From contig NZ_CP016594.1 of the NCBI RefSeq assembly GCF_001698225.1, positions 2,790,001 to 2,854,000 of the forward strand: 64,000 nt of DNA, read 5' to 3'. How positions within the stretch are numbered: the first letter of the stretch is position 1; each line of letters starts with the position of its first letter. Source of the stretch: Gordonia terrae (GTDB lineage Bacteria > Actinomycetota > Actinomycetes > Mycobacteriales > Mycobacteriaceae). The notes under the pieces were generated by a model. The model saw only the letters and a list, made by a program, of their open reading frames with translations. It made no database searches and was not told the DNA's origin. Position numbers and translations under genes: made by a program. This document shows positions 55,505 through 64,000 of this stretch, piece after piece.

Positions 55505-57927
55505 CGGCTCGCTCCGTTCGCGGTGGCGGGTGTGCGTGCGTCCCAGAAGCTCTGGACGCCGGCGGTGAGCGCGCCGCTGTTCCAGGACTCGTCGGCGGCC
55601 GCGTCCTCACGCTCGAAGGCGCGCTCGATCTCCTCGATCGACGGCCGCAGCAGCTCCAGGTGCAGAGCGGTGTTGTTGACGCCCTCGGGGGTCCACGCGT
55701 GCACGGTGTCGATGGCGCGATCCAGCAGCTCCTCCGGCTCGACGATCTCGTCGAGCAGGCCGATCTCCAGCGCCTCGTCGGCCCCGACGCGCTCGGAGGC
55801 CAAGACCATGCGCATCGCGTGACCGCGGACGATGCGGGGCAGCAGGATGCTGGACGCGTTGGAGATGGTCAGGCCGCGTCCGTTCTCGGGCTGGTAGTAC
55901 TCCGTCTGTGGCGTGCCCAGTCGGGCGTCGCAGCACAGCGTGATCTCCGACGCGCCGCCCACGGCGATGCCGTTGATCGCAGCGATGACGGGCACCCTGG
56001 TCTCGATCACGGCGCGGGTCACGTCGTGGAAGCTCTCGAAGCTCTCCCGCATCTCCTCGAAGGATGTGGGCGCGACGGCGAGGTCCTCGCCGGCACTGAA
56101 CGCGCGTCCGGTCCCGGTGAGCACGATGCCCCTGGCCTTGTCGCCGGTGCCGTACTCGCGGATCAGCGCGGACAGGCACCTGCGCATCGGTGCGGTGAGA
56201 GCGTTGAGCTTCTCGGGCCGACGCAGCGTGATGACGGCGACCTCCCGGGTCACCTCGACGAGCACGTGCTCGGCCGCCTGGTCGGTGTCGTTCACCTTGT
56301 TCTCCTTGGTCGACGGTGCCGGCGCGCGCAGGTCGTGGACGGTGCCGGGGGCCTGCTCGACGCGGGCCTTGAGTGCGGGTTTGGACACCCGCTCGGACGG
56401 GGTGCGCGGGAAGTCCGCGACGAATTCGACGTAGCGCGGAACCTTGAAGCGGGCAAGGCCTTCGGCGACGCGGGCGACGATCGCCTCGGCCGTCGAACGG
56501 TCGGCGGCGACACCCGCCGCGAGCTGCACGAAGGCCTTGACCTCCTCTCCGAGCACGTCGTCGGGTTCGGCGACGACGGCGGTCGCGACGACGGCGACGT
56601 CGCGCTCGAGCGCGGCTTCCACCTCCGCGGCGGCGACGTTCTCCCCGCCGCGCCGCACCATGTCTTTGAGACGGCCGACGAGGCGTATCCCTCCGTGCTC
56701 GTCCTTGACGGCGACGTCACCGGTGTGCAGGCGACCGCCGCGCAGGATCCTCTCGGTCTCCTCGGGGCGGTCCCAGTAGCCGAGCATCATCGGCGTTCCG
56801 GCCACGGTCAGCTCGCCCGGTGTCCCGGCCGGGACCTCGGCACCGTCGGAGTCGACGATCCGGACCTGCTTGGTGGGCACGGGATGCCCGAGGGTTCCGC
56901 TGCCGACGGCGGCGACGTCGTCGAACGGGCTGAACAGGTCGATCCCGCTCTCCGTCATCCCGTAGACCTCGCGCCAGGGTGCGCCCCAGCGCTCCTCCAG
57001 GGCGCCGTGCAGCGCCGTGGGGATGGCGGAGCAGAAGACGCCACGTAGGCGATTCGCGCGATCGTCGGGACCGGGCGGTTGCTTGAACAGCAGCGTGGGC
57101 ATCGAGCCGAGCACGTAGCAGAAGGTCGCGCCGTGGCGGCGCACGTCGCGCATGAAGCCGGACGCCGAGAACTTCGGCAGTACCACCAGCGGAGCGCCGG
57201 TCGTCAACGCCAGCACGGTGTTCCACTGCGGGTCCATGTACGAGAAGGGCTGGGCCGTCAGCAGCACGTCGTCGGGACCGAGGCCGGCCGCTCCGGCGCA
57301 GGTCCAGCCGATTCGGGTCCAGTAATCGTGCGTGAGCATGCACGCCTTCGGGAAACCGGTGGTCCCCGACGTGTACTGCAGGTTCGCAAGGGTGTCCGCG
57401 CGGATGTCCACGTCCGGGGCGGTGGACGAGTGCTCCGTGCCGCTGGCCTCCGCGATGTCGACGACGGCGACGCCGGCCACCGCGTCATCGCTCGCGATCA
57501 CCTCGCGTACCAGCGGCACATGGTCCGCATCGGTCACGATCACATGGGTGCCCGAGTCCTCGAGCACGAACCGTAGGTCGGCCGCGCGGTAGGCGGAGTT
57601 GACGGGCACGGCGACCGCGCCGGCCTTGAGCACGCCGAACCAGGCGAGCGGCCAGCCCGCGACGTTGGGCAGCATGATCGCGACCCGGTCGCCCGGCGCG
57701 ATGCCGTGATCCGCGATCAGCAGGTGCGCGAGCCGCGACGACGCCGCATCGGCCTGCTCGTACGTCCACGACTCGTCGCCGAACCGCAGCAGCTCCGCAC
57801 CCGGCGTGCGGGCGGCACCGTCGGCCAGAAGGCCCATCACCGTGCCGATCCGCGGGGCGTCACCGAGCTCGTCCACGGCGACGGCGGGGCGTCGCGCGGT
57901 CTCTTCGGGATGAGATGTGGTGGTCAC
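55501..57927 (-). CDS. Fused acyl-CoA ligase and enoyl-CoA hydratase
   Basis: Single open frame of 808 residues. Residues 1-525 are an AMP-forming acyl-CoA synthetase (LQYTSGTTGFPKACMLTHD, YGMTESG, GYWDRPEETERIL, LHTGDVAV, RGGENVAAAEVE, and PSERVSKPALKARV with the C-terminal lysine). Residues 545-808 are a crotonase (AINGIAVGGASEITLCCDAR, PENGRGLTISNASSILLP). The junction keeps a GTG (56295) with AAGGAG 6 nt upstream, so the hydratase could also be made as a separate 264-residue protein. The start overlaps the PuuD stop by 4 bases. Confidence 0.88.
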   Translation of the reverse strand: MTTTSHPEETARRPAVAVDELGDAPRIGTVMGLLADGAARTPGAELLRFGDESWTYEQADAASSRLAHLLIADHGIAPGDRVAIMLPNVAGWPLAWFGVLKAGAVAVPVNSAYRAADLRFVLEDSGTHVIVTDADHVPLVREVIASDDAVAGVAVVDIAEASGTEHSSTAPDVDIRADTLANLQYTSGTTGFPKACMLTHDYWTRIGWTCAGAAGLGPDDVLLTAQPFSYMDPQWNTVLALTTGAPLVVLPKFSASGFMRDVRRHGATFCYVLGSMPTLLFKQPPGPDDRANRLRGVFCSAIPTALHGALEERWGAPWREVYGMTESGIDLFSPFDDVAAVGSGTLGHPVPTKQVRIVDSDGAEVPAGTPGELTVAGTPMMLGYWDRPEETERILRGGRLHTGDVAVKDEHGGIRLVGRLKDMVRRGGENVAAAEVEAALERDVAVVATAVVAEPDDVLGEEVKAFVQLAAGVAADRSTAEAIVARVAEGLARFKVPRYVEFVADFPRTPSERVSKPALKARVEQAPGTVHDLRAPAPSTKENKVNDTDQAAEHVLVEVTREVAVITLRRPEKLNALTAPMRRCLSALIREYGTGDKARGIVLTGTGRAFSAGEDLAVAPTSFEEMRESFESFHDVTRAVIETRVPVIAAINGIAVGGASEITLCCDARLGTPQTEYYQPENGRGLTISNASSILLPRIVRGHAMRMVLASERVGADEALEIGLLDEIVEPEELLDRAIDTVHAWTPEGVNNTALHLELLRPSIEEIERAFEREDAAADESWNSGALTAGVQSFWDARTPATANGASR

Positions 57928-58685
57928 TGCCAGGCCTCCTGTCGGTTCTTCGATTCGTCGACGATCCAGGCCATCGCCGGGTCATCGCTGTCCATCCATT
58001 CGGGATGCCACTGCACGCCGAGGATCGGCGCGCCGGGCATCTCCACGGCCTCGACGACACCGTCGGACGTCCGGCCCGTCACGATCAGGCCGTCGCCGCA
58101 CCGGTCGACGGCCTGGTGGTGCCACGAGTTCGTCGTCATGCTCGGGCCGAAGACCCGCGCGGCCGTCGACCCGGGCTCGAACCGCACCACGTGAACGGCG
58201 TCGCCGTCGGTGGGCGCGGACTGCGGCGACAGGTGCGGGATCGGCCCCGCCGGAAGGTCGGCGATCAGCGTCCCCCCGAGCGCGGTATTGAGCACCTGCA
58301 GGCCGCGGCATACCCCCAGCACCGGGATCCCGCGGTCGACGGCCGCGCGGGTGAGCGAGAACTCGTAGTCGTCGCGTTCCGGATCGTGCGCGTTCGTGTC
58401 GGTCCTCGGGTCGACGTCGCGTACGAGCGCGGTGTCCCCGCCCCAGCGGGCGGGGTGGACGTCCTGCCCTCCGGTGATGACCACGCCGGACAGCCTTTCG
58501 CAGCAGTCGTCCGGGGCGGCGTCGTAGGGCAGGTGCACCGGCAGACCGCCGGCCCGGGCGATGCGGGTCGCGAACGCGGACATGAACGAGTCCATGCACG
58601 CCTTGCCGTAGCGCGGGTCGGAGCCGGCGATCAGGCTCAGTTCGAAACGGCGACCGGTGATCCCGATGAGTGGCGGGCGGTTCAT
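57924..58685 (-). CDS. Class I glutamine amidotransferase-like gamma-glutamyl hydrolase (PuuD type)
   Basis: Peptidase C26 family, 253 residues. GVCRGLQVLNTALGG holds the nucleophilic Cys; His/Glu are in VQWHPEWM. The oxyanion region is GVVITGGQDVHPARWGG. The N-terminus (PPLIGITGRRF) is typical of PuuD. It would release glutamate from a gamma-glutamyl intermediate made by the glutamine-synthetase-like ligase next to it. ATG 58685 overlaps that gene's stop; a 10-codon extension upstream is not needed. Confidence 0.9.
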   Translation of the reverse strand: MNRPPLIGITGRRFELSLIAGSDPRYGKACMDSFMSAFATRIARAGGLPVHLPYDAAPDDCCERLSGVVITGGQDVHPARWGGDTALVRDVDPRTDTNAHDPERDDYEFSLTRAAVDRGIPVLGVCRGLQVLNTALGGTLIADLPAGPIPHLSPQSAPTDGDAVHVVRFEPGSTAARVFGPSMTTNSWHHQAVDRCGDGLIVTGRTSDGVVEAVEMPGAPILGVQWHPEWMDSDDPAMAWIVDESKNRQEAWQ

Positions 58686-60046
58686 GCGAACTCGAAGTAG
58701 CGTCGGGACTCCCACTCGGAGAGCTCGGCGTACGGATCACCCCCGGTGGTGTGGAACTGCATCCACTCCCACCGGCGCGAGGCGGTCCAGAAGTCGACGA
58801 ACTCGTCGCCAAGGTATTCGCGGAGGATGGGATCGCCGTCGAGCGCGTCGATCGCCTTGGTCATCGAGTCGGGGATCCGCGCGACGCCGCAGTCGTCGGG
58901 CAGGCACCACGCCATGTCGTCGACCTGCGGCGGGGGCGCCATCCCCTTCTCGATCCCCGCGACGATCCCGGCGAGCAGGCCCGCGAGCGCATAGTAGGGA
59001 TTGACGTCTGAGCCGGGAACGCGGTATTCGAGACGGGAGTACTTCGGATGGCCGGTGATCGCCCGCAGCGCCGCGGTCTTGTTGTTCACGCCCCAGCTGA
59101 TCGTGGTGGGCGGCCCCGATACGTCGACGAGACGGCGGTACGAGGTGATCTGCGGCAGCGCCAGCAGCGTGTTCCCGGCCATGGTCGCCATCAGGCCGCC
59201 GACGGCCTGCAACATCGTTTCCGACGGCCCGTCGGGCGCGTAGAACTGGTTGACGCCGTCCCGCTGCAGCGAGACGTTCAGGTGCGCTCCCTGCCCGAAG
59301 CCCGCCGTCGGCTTGGCCATGAACGTCACCGACCGGCCGTGCTCGCAGGCGATTTCGCGCATGACCTGTTTCGTGCGCACCCAGGAATCGGCGAGGGTGA
59401 GCGGCTCGGAGGGAGCGATGTTCAGCTCGGTCTGGCCCGGCGCGGCCTCGTCGGTCCACGCCTCCCAGACGATGCCGAGCTCGTCGAGCCGGTCCGTGAC
59501 CGCCTCCATGTACTCGATCCAGTCCGCGGACCGGGCCAGGTTGTAGGTGGCACCCGTCTCGCCGCCGAGGGCGGTGAGGTCGCGATAGCCGCGGGCTCTG
59601 GCCGCCTGGATGGACTCCTCGAACAGGGTGGTCTCGATCTCCACGGCGACGGTCGCCGTGTAGCCCAGCGATCCGAGGCGGTCGATGAGGCGGCGCACCA
59701 TGTTCCGGGGACAGATCGGCACGGGGCGTCCGTCCTTCATCCAGAAGTCGCCGATCACGGACTGCACGCCGGGCTTCCACTCGACGAGCGTGTTCATGTC
59801 CGGGAGGAGGGAGATGTCGTAGAGGTTGCCGCGCCACTCGGGATAGGCGTCGCCGAACACGATGTCGGTGCCCATGTCGATGGCGAACAGCACGTCGGCG
59901 AACGCGAAGCCGGATTCCCTGCCGGCGGCGAACTTCGCGGGGGTGACGTTCTTCCCCATGAAGCTGCCGTCGTGGTTCGTTGCTTCCACGCGGTACGCCT
60001 TGGCCGGGCCGGGTGCACCGGCTCCGGGTCGGCTGGGATCAGACAT
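58682..60046 (-). CDS. Glutamine-synthetase-like gamma-glutamyl-amine ligase (PuuA/GlnA3 type)
   Basis: GS-fold ATP-grasp-independent ligase of 454 residues. The catalytic GS motifs are modified but present: VAVEIETTLFEE, TELNIAPSEPLTLADSWVRT, MAKPTAGFGQGAHLNVSL, NKTAALRAITGHPKYSRLEY and GSDVNPYYALAGLLAGI. Members near amine oxidase and PuuD genes ligate glutamate to putrescine, spermidine, ethanolamine or similar amines, and not to ammonia. The specific amine cannot be read from sequence. It overlaps the next gene by 8 bases. Confidence 0.88.
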   Translation of the reverse strand: MSDPSRPGAGAPGPAKAYRVEATNHDGSFMGKNVTPAKFAAGRESGFAFADVLFAIDMGTDIVFGDAYPEWRGNLYDISLLPDMNTLVEWKPGVQSVIGDFWMKDGRPVPICPRNMVRRLIDRLGSLGYTATVAVEIETTLFEESIQAARARGYRDLTALGGETGATYNLARSADWIEYMEAVTDRLDELGIVWEAWTDEAAPGQTELNIAPSEPLTLADSWVRTKQVMREIACEHGRSVTFMAKPTAGFGQGAHLNVSLQRDGVNQFYAPDGPSETMLQAVGGLMATMAGNTLLALPQITSYRRLVDVSGPPTTISWGVNNKTAALRAITGHPKYSRLEYRVPGSDVNPYYALAGLLAGIVAGIEKGMAPPPQVDDMAWCLPDDCGVARIPDSMTKAIDALDGDPILREYLGDEFVDFWTASRRWEWMQFHTTGGDPYAELSEWESRRYFEFA

Positions 60047-60686
60047 CGTAACGGGCCTTCCAGGAGGCAGCGGTCATGACCGACAGCTGCGCGAGAGAGC
60101 CCTGGACCCGCAGGCCGCGCTCCAGGGCGGTGAACAGGAAATCGGTGCCGGTGAAGAATCCGGCCAATGTGTCTACGCTGCCGACGATGCGGTAGGCGAC
60201 GTCCCCGCCGCCGAATCTCGCCTCCTGCGAGCCCTCGATTCCGCGGGCGACCACGGCCAACGCGTCGGGCATGCCGGGGATGGTGCGGGTCTGTTCCCAG
60301 AAGCGGGCACCCGCCTCCTGCCAATCGGGCAGGGGAACCTGCAGGGCGCCGAGCACCGCGTCGGCAAGGTCCGCGTCGCCCTCGGTATAGACCCGCGCGC
60401 ACCGGCTGTCGAGATCGACGACCACGGTGGCGTCGACCGGGGCGAAAACGCCTCCGGTCACAGCGATCATGCCGTCGGCGAAGGTGACAGTGGCGGCCTG
60501 CGGGGTCGAGTGAGAGCGGATCGCGACAGATCCAGAACCGCGCCCGAGCACGTCGGCCGCGTGGCCGGTCCGGCTCGCATCCCGCAGGATCCGGCCGAGG
60601 AGGCGGACGATCGGCGTCGCGTCATCGTCGATCTCGATCCGGATCGCGCTCGCAACTCCGGCTGCGGAGAGGGTGGTGATTTCCAT
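60039..60686 (-). CDS. Unknown protein in the amine operon
   Basis: Not recognised. The 215-residue protein is acidic, has no membrane segment and no cysteine-rich motif. The first half alternates beta-strand-like stretches (AIRIEIDDDATPIVRLLGRI, SVAIRSHSTPQAATVTFADG), resembling SCP2- or coenzyme-binding folds only loosely. The second half contains WQEAGARFWEQTRTIPGMPD. The stop overlaps the ligase gene start, so it is co-translated. A binding or chaperone role for the pathway is possible but not shown. Confidence 0.7.
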   Translation of the reverse strand: MEITTLSAAGVASAIRIEIDDDATPIVRLLGRILRDASRTGHAADVLGRGSGSVAIRSHSTPQAATVTFADGMIAVTGGVFAPVDATVVVDLDSRCARVYTEGDADLADAVLGALQVPLPDWQEAGARFWEQTRTIPGMPDALAVVARGIEGSQEARFGGGDVAYRIVGSVDTLAGFFTGTDFLFTALERGLRVQGSLAQLSVMTAASWKARYDV

Positions 60687-60735
60687 GGCATGTCCTACTT
60701 TCGGGAAGGTGGTGGCCCGCTGTGCGCGGCCGGAG

Positions 60736-62163
60736 TCATTCGAGCGTCGCGTACACGTCCGGCCGGTTCCTGTGCAGCGCGACGGCCCACACGAGGCCGG
60801 AGAGGAAGGCCGTGGCCAGGACAGCGAGGAACATGTCGGCCAGGCCGTGCGAGCCGATGAGCAGGTCGAAGTTGCCGACGACGAGGACCAGGATCGTGCC
60901 GAGCGCTAGGAGCGCGAGGACGGGCGCGACGGTGCCACGCCACACGCCGGCCGTACGGACCCGAAGGAAGTGCACGACGATCGCGGCGGAGGTGAGCACC
61001 AGGAGGGCGATCAAACCGAGCGTTCCGGCGCCGCCGAACCAGGCGTAGACCTCGGTGACGGGATCCAACCCGCCGATCGCCGTCACCGCCACCAGCACGC
61101 CGATGACCGCAGAAGTGAGCAGCGATGCGACGTGCGGCGACCGGTGTGCGGCGTGCACCTCGCCGAGGCGCCGGGGCAGGGCGTCCTGCGTGCCGAGGGC
61201 GAACAGGTACCGCGAGACCACGTTGTGCGCGGTCAGGATGCATGCGAAGAAGCTGGTCACCAGGAGCACCTGCACACCGTCGTGCGCGACCTGCGAGACG
61301 TAGCGCGTCGCGAGCCCGGGCGCGAGCCCCTCGGGGTCCTGCGCGGCGAGCTCGGCGGCGCGGGAGACACCGAGTCCGCTGATCATCGCCCAGGAGGAGA
61401 AGGCGTAGATCACGGCGATGAGGATCACCGCGATGTAGGTGGCGCGCGGGACGGTGCGGTCGGGGTCCTTCGCCTCGGACCGGAACACTGCGGTCGCCTC
61501 GAAGCCGACGAATCCGAAGACCGCGAACATGATTCCGGTTCCGGTGGCCCCGCTGGAGAATGCGCCCCAGGACAGCGGCTCGGCCGAGAGACCGTCGGCG
61601 CCGCCGCGCAGCACGATCGCGAGGTCGACCAGCGCGACGATCCCGATCTCCGCGACCAGCAGCACACCGAGTACGCGGGCGCTCACCTCGACGTTCCGGT
61701 ACCCGAGGTAGCCGATCGCCCCGAGCCCGGCCGCGGAGAGGATCCACCACGGCACCGACACGCCGGTGAATGTGGTCATCACGTTGCGGGCGGCGGCACC
61801 GAGGTAACCCGTCACGGAGACGATCAGGACGGCGTAGGTGACCAGGGCGAGCGCCGCCGCACCGAGGCCGACGATGGTGCCCAGGCCTCGCTGCACGTAT
61901 GAGTAGAAGGCGCCGGCGTTGCGGACCTCGGGCGTCATCGCGGAGTAGCCGACGGTGAACAGCACCAGCACGATCCCGACGATCACGAAATCAACGGGGG
62001 TGCCGATGCCGTTCCCGGCACCGAGCATGAGAGGGATCAGCCCGGCGAACACCGTGAGCGGTGCGGCGAACGCCACCACCATGAAGACGATCTGCGGGAC
62101 GCCGAGGGTTCGGTTGAGGCCGGTGCCGGTCTCCGGTGCCTGGACTTCGCGCTGCCGCGTCAT
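60736..62163 (-). CDS. APC-superfamily amino acid/amine permease
   Basis: Twelve-helix cation-coupled transporter, 475 residues. It starts MTRQREVQAPETGTGLNRTLG, followed by the helix 1 unwinding region (VAFAAPLTVFAGLIPLMLG). FAVFGFVGFEATAVFRSEAK (helix 6 GFE motif) and DPDRTVPRATYIAVILIA are typical of APC family members such as ethanolamine and putrescine permeases. The ATG overlaps the amine oxidase stop by 4 bases. It probably imports the amine used by this operon. The long frame upstream of 62163 is a shadow of the amine oxidase. Confidence 0.9.
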   Translation of the reverse strand: MTRQREVQAPETGTGLNRTLGVPQIVFMVVAFAAPLTVFAGLIPLMLGAGNGIGTPVDFVIVGIVLVLFTVGYSAMTPEVRNAGAFYSYVQRGLGTIVGLGAAALALVTYAVLIVSVTGYLGAAARNVMTTFTGVSVPWWILSAAGLGAIGYLGYRNVEVSARVLGVLLVAEIGIVALVDLAIVLRGGADGLSAEPLSWGAFSSGATGTGIMFAVFGFVGFEATAVFRSEAKDPDRTVPRATYIAVILIAVIYAFSSWAMISGLGVSRAAELAAQDPEGLAPGLATRYVSQVAHDGVQVLLVTSFFACILTAHNVVSRYLFALGTQDALPRRLGEVHAAHRSPHVASLLTSAVIGVLVAVTAIGGLDPVTEVYAWFGGAGTLGLIALLVLTSAAIVVHFLRVRTAGVWRGTVAPVLALLALGTILVLVVGNFDLLIGSHGLADMFLAVLATAFLSGLVWAVALHRNRPDVYATLE

Positions 62164-63560
62164 GAGGGAACGCCCCCGCCGACCCGGGCGCCCGCGGCGG
62201 TGAGAACCTCCGAGGCGGCGCGCTCCGCGGCGCTGACGGCACCGTCGATGTAGCCCTGATTCAGGATCGCCGTCTCCGTGCCGGCCCAATGAATCCGGCC
62301 CACCGGCCGGCGGTCGGCGTCGGTGTACTGGGTCAGCGAACCGGGCGCGCGGGAACCGACGCAGCCGCTGATCCACTGCTCGTGCGTCCAGTCCTTCTCC
62401 AGGTACGCCGCCGGATTCGCGGCCTCAGGCCCGAACAGGGTGGTCAGATCGGCGAGGAAGGCGTCGTGGCGCGCCGCGGGATCGTCGAGGATCGCGTCGG
62501 ACCAGTGCTGGCCGAAGCCCGCGCCGGCGGTGCCGTGGAAGGTCAGCAGGATGCCGACGCTCGCGTCGGGCGGAGAGTTGTCGACGACGTAGTTCGCGAC
62601 CGGGAGGTCGGTGACGGCCTGACCGTTCAGCCCCTGCTCGCGCCAGAACGGGCGGTCGTAAACCGCGAACAGCTTGTTCTCGGAGCCAGTGCTCCACCGT
62701 CGCTGCAGCATGCAGCGCCGGGTCGGGAGGTCGGGCGTGAACCGGATCCGGGTCGCGTCCGCCGGCGACATCGCGACGATGACGCGGTCGGCCCGGACGT
62801 CGGCGCGGGCGGATCGGACGAGCACGGCGTCGGCTTCCTGGCGGACGTCGGAAACCGGGGAGTCGAGCACCACTGCCGGCCCGAGGTCGGCCGCCATGCG
62901 GTCGGCGATCGCCGCCGTGCCGCCCACCACCCGCGACTCCTGCGCACCGTCGGTGATGTTGACGGCGTGATCGATACCGCCACCACCCTTGATCCGCGCG
63001 AGCTGGACCAGCAGCGAGGTGCTGTGCAGATCCTCCGCGTTGGTCACGGTGAAGGCCATCGTGAACATCTCCCTGGCCTCCGCGGTGAACGAGTGCGCGT
63101 CCAGCCACCGGCCGAACGTCGTCGCGTCCCATTCCTGTGCCCGGCGCGCCGTCCACGGGGCCTCGAGGGGAACCGATTTCGCCATCCGCTCGAGCCGGAG
63201 CTGCAGTTGGGCGAAGTCGGCGATGGCCAGGGGGCTCATCGGCGGGATCGTTCCGTCGTAGCGCCTCGACCGACCGCGCCGGTGGTAGATCGACTTGCCG
63301 TCGATGAACGTCTTGAACGTTGCGAGGCCCAACTCGTCGATCAGTGCGAGGACGCGGTCCTGGCCGGGGCCGACCCACTGGCCGCCGCCCTCGGTGATCA
63401 CGCCGTCGGTCACGTGCAGGTTCATCGTGCGGCCGCCGACGCGGTCGCCGGCCTCGATCACGGCCACGGAACGTCCGGCCTGGGTGAGCCGGCGCGCCGC
63501 CGTCAACCCGGAGATCCCGGCGCCGATCACCACGACGTCCACAGTGCGCTGCTCGGTCAT
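62160..63560 (-). CDS. Flavin-containing monoamine oxidase family protein
   Basis: FAD-dependent amine oxidase of 466 residues. VVIGAGISGLTAARRLTQAG with EAGDRVGGRT binds FAD; GIDHAVNITDGAQESRVVGG and IHWAGTETAILNQGYIDGAV are the MAO/putrescine-oxidase signatures. It would oxidise an amine to aldehyde and ammonia with hydrogen peroxide release, feeding the aldehyde dehydrogenase. It has no C-terminal membrane anchor. The start overlaps the alpha/beta hydrolase stop by 4 bases. Confidence 0.92.
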   Translation of the reverse strand: MTEQRTVDVVVIGAGISGLTAARRLTQAGRSVAVIEAGDRVGGRTMNLHVTDGVITEGGGQWVGPGQDRVLALIDELGLATFKTFIDGKSIYHRRGRSRRYDGTIPPMSPLAIADFAQLQLRLERMAKSVPLEAPWTARRAQEWDATTFGRWLDAHSFTAEAREMFTMAFTVTNAEDLHSTSLLVQLARIKGGGGIDHAVNITDGAQESRVVGGTAAIADRMAADLGPAVVLDSPVSDVRQEADAVLVRSARADVRADRVIVAMSPADATRIRFTPDLPTRRCMLQRRWSTGSENKLFAVYDRPFWREQGLNGQAVTDLPVANYVVDNSPPDASVGILLTFHGTAGAGFGQHWSDAILDDPAARHDAFLADLTTLFGPEAANPAAYLEKDWTHEQWISGCVGSRAPGSLTQYTDADRRPVGRIHWAGTETAILNQGYIDGAVSAAERAASEVLTAAGARVGGGVPS

Positions 63561-64000
63561 GCCGCCACCTTCTCGATGTGGGAGACGACGTGGTCTGCGA
63601 TGCGCAGGGCGAGCGCGTCGGGAAGGTGATGCCCCATCCCTGGGATCACGATGTGGCGGGCGTGGGGGATCGCGGCGGCGGTCGCATCGCCGCCCGACGG
63701 TGCGACGATGAGATCGCGGTCGCCGTTGATCACCAGGGTGGGCGCGCTGATCCGTGCCAGCTCAGCGGTGCGGTCGCCCGACGCCGCGATCGCCTGGATC
63801 TGCCGGGCGGTGCCGGCGACACCGTCGCCCGCGGTGCGGTTCCAGGTGGTGACGGCATGCGCCGCCTCCTCCACCTCGTCGATCGGGTACGCCGTGCCGG
63901 CGAGATGGGCCGTCATCCGCAGGTGTGCCCGGACAGCGCCCACCCGGTCCCGCGGGGGCGGGCTCGCGATGAGCGCCATGGTCGACGCCGCGGGCTGCCC
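63557..64000 (-). CDS. Alpha/beta hydrolase, C-terminal part (cut by window end)
   Basis: The frame is open to the window edge; upstream sequence continues (GQPAASTMALIASPPP). The visible C-terminal 147 residues include the helical cap (HLRMTAHLAGTAYPIDEVEE), the acidic residue region APTLVINGDRDLIVAP and the catalytic-type His in VIPGMGHHLPDAL. The nucleophile elbow is outside the window. First visible gene of the amine operon; it may hydrolyse an ester or lactone linked to the pathway. Confidence 0.8.
   Translation of the reverse strand, partial: GQPAASTMALIASPPPRDRVGAVRAHLRMTAHLAGTAYPIDEVEEAAHAVTTWNRTAGDGVAGTARQIQAIAASGDRTAELARISAPTLVINGDRDLIVAPSGGDATAAAIPHARHIVIPGMGHHLPDALALRIADHVVSHIEKVAA

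Noticed and set aside
55501..57927. Feruloyl-CoA synthetase plus hydroxycinnamoyl-CoA hydratase-lyase for vanillin formation
   Set aside because: The hydratase part lacks residues typical of that lyase, and the neighbouring genes are for amine use, so the assignment is not supported.
51421..64000. Prophage or integrative element at the right side
   Set aside because: No integrase, att-like direct repeats or phage genes; it is an ordinary catabolic operon.

Overview
High-GC actinobacterial chromosome. Proteasome/pupylation genes, RbpA, Ppm1, F420-type PPOX and PafBC place it in the Mycobacteriales, most like Gordonia or a close relative (inference from protein similarity and synteny; the genus is not proven). 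Promoters of the TANNNT type lying 6-7 nt before an ATG or GTG recur across the window, so many genes look leaderless, as in mycobacteria.

Layout. (1) 1-12.4 kb is a block colinear with M. tuberculosis Rv2097c-Rv2089c: prcB (cut by the window edge), prcA, pafA, pafB, pafC, tatA, tatC, helY, a DUF4333 membrane protein, a 5'-3' exonuclease and pepE. (2) 12.4-15.1 kb is an insertion-prone gap: a DUF222/HNH (13E12-type) gene under a LexA-like box, and a decayed IS3-family element. (3) 15.2-26.7 kb is the aerobic cobalamin block: PPOX, SDR, cobL-cobM-cobK on the plus strand, cobG-cobH-cobIJ on the minus strand, and cobN behind a cobalamin riboswitch. Several cob genes carry in-frame tandem repeats. 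(4) 26.7-33.8 kb holds fxsA, an amidohydrolase, separate lnt and ppm1 (one fused gene in M. tuberculosis), rbpA, a zinc-ribbon protein and a DUF475 membrane protein. (5) 33.8-44.2 kb holds small conserved proteins, two VOC proteins, a DUF2236 oxygenase, an LhgO-like oxidase, glgC with a phosphohexomutase, and an AraC / VOC / short UvrA-like set. (6) 44.3-47.9 kb is accessory DNA: a complete IS1182-type element with long inverted repeats, followed directly by a retron-like unit. That unit is a reverse transcriptase preceded by a strongly structured non-coding RNA whose ends pair (a1/a2). (7) 48-51.3 kb holds a globin, a GT87 mannosyltransferase-type membrane protein and a cytochrome P450. (8) 51.4-64 kb is an amine-utilisation operon on the minus strand with a convergent PucR regulator: hydrolase (cut), flavin amine oxidase, APC permease, unknown protein, glutamine-synthetase-like ligase, PuuD-like hydrolase, a fused acyl-CoA ligase/enoyl-CoA hydratase, alcohol and aldehyde dehydrogenases, and a truncated reductase.

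The most interesting item is the retron-like unit at 46389-47863. I found no tRNA, rRNA or CRISPR array.
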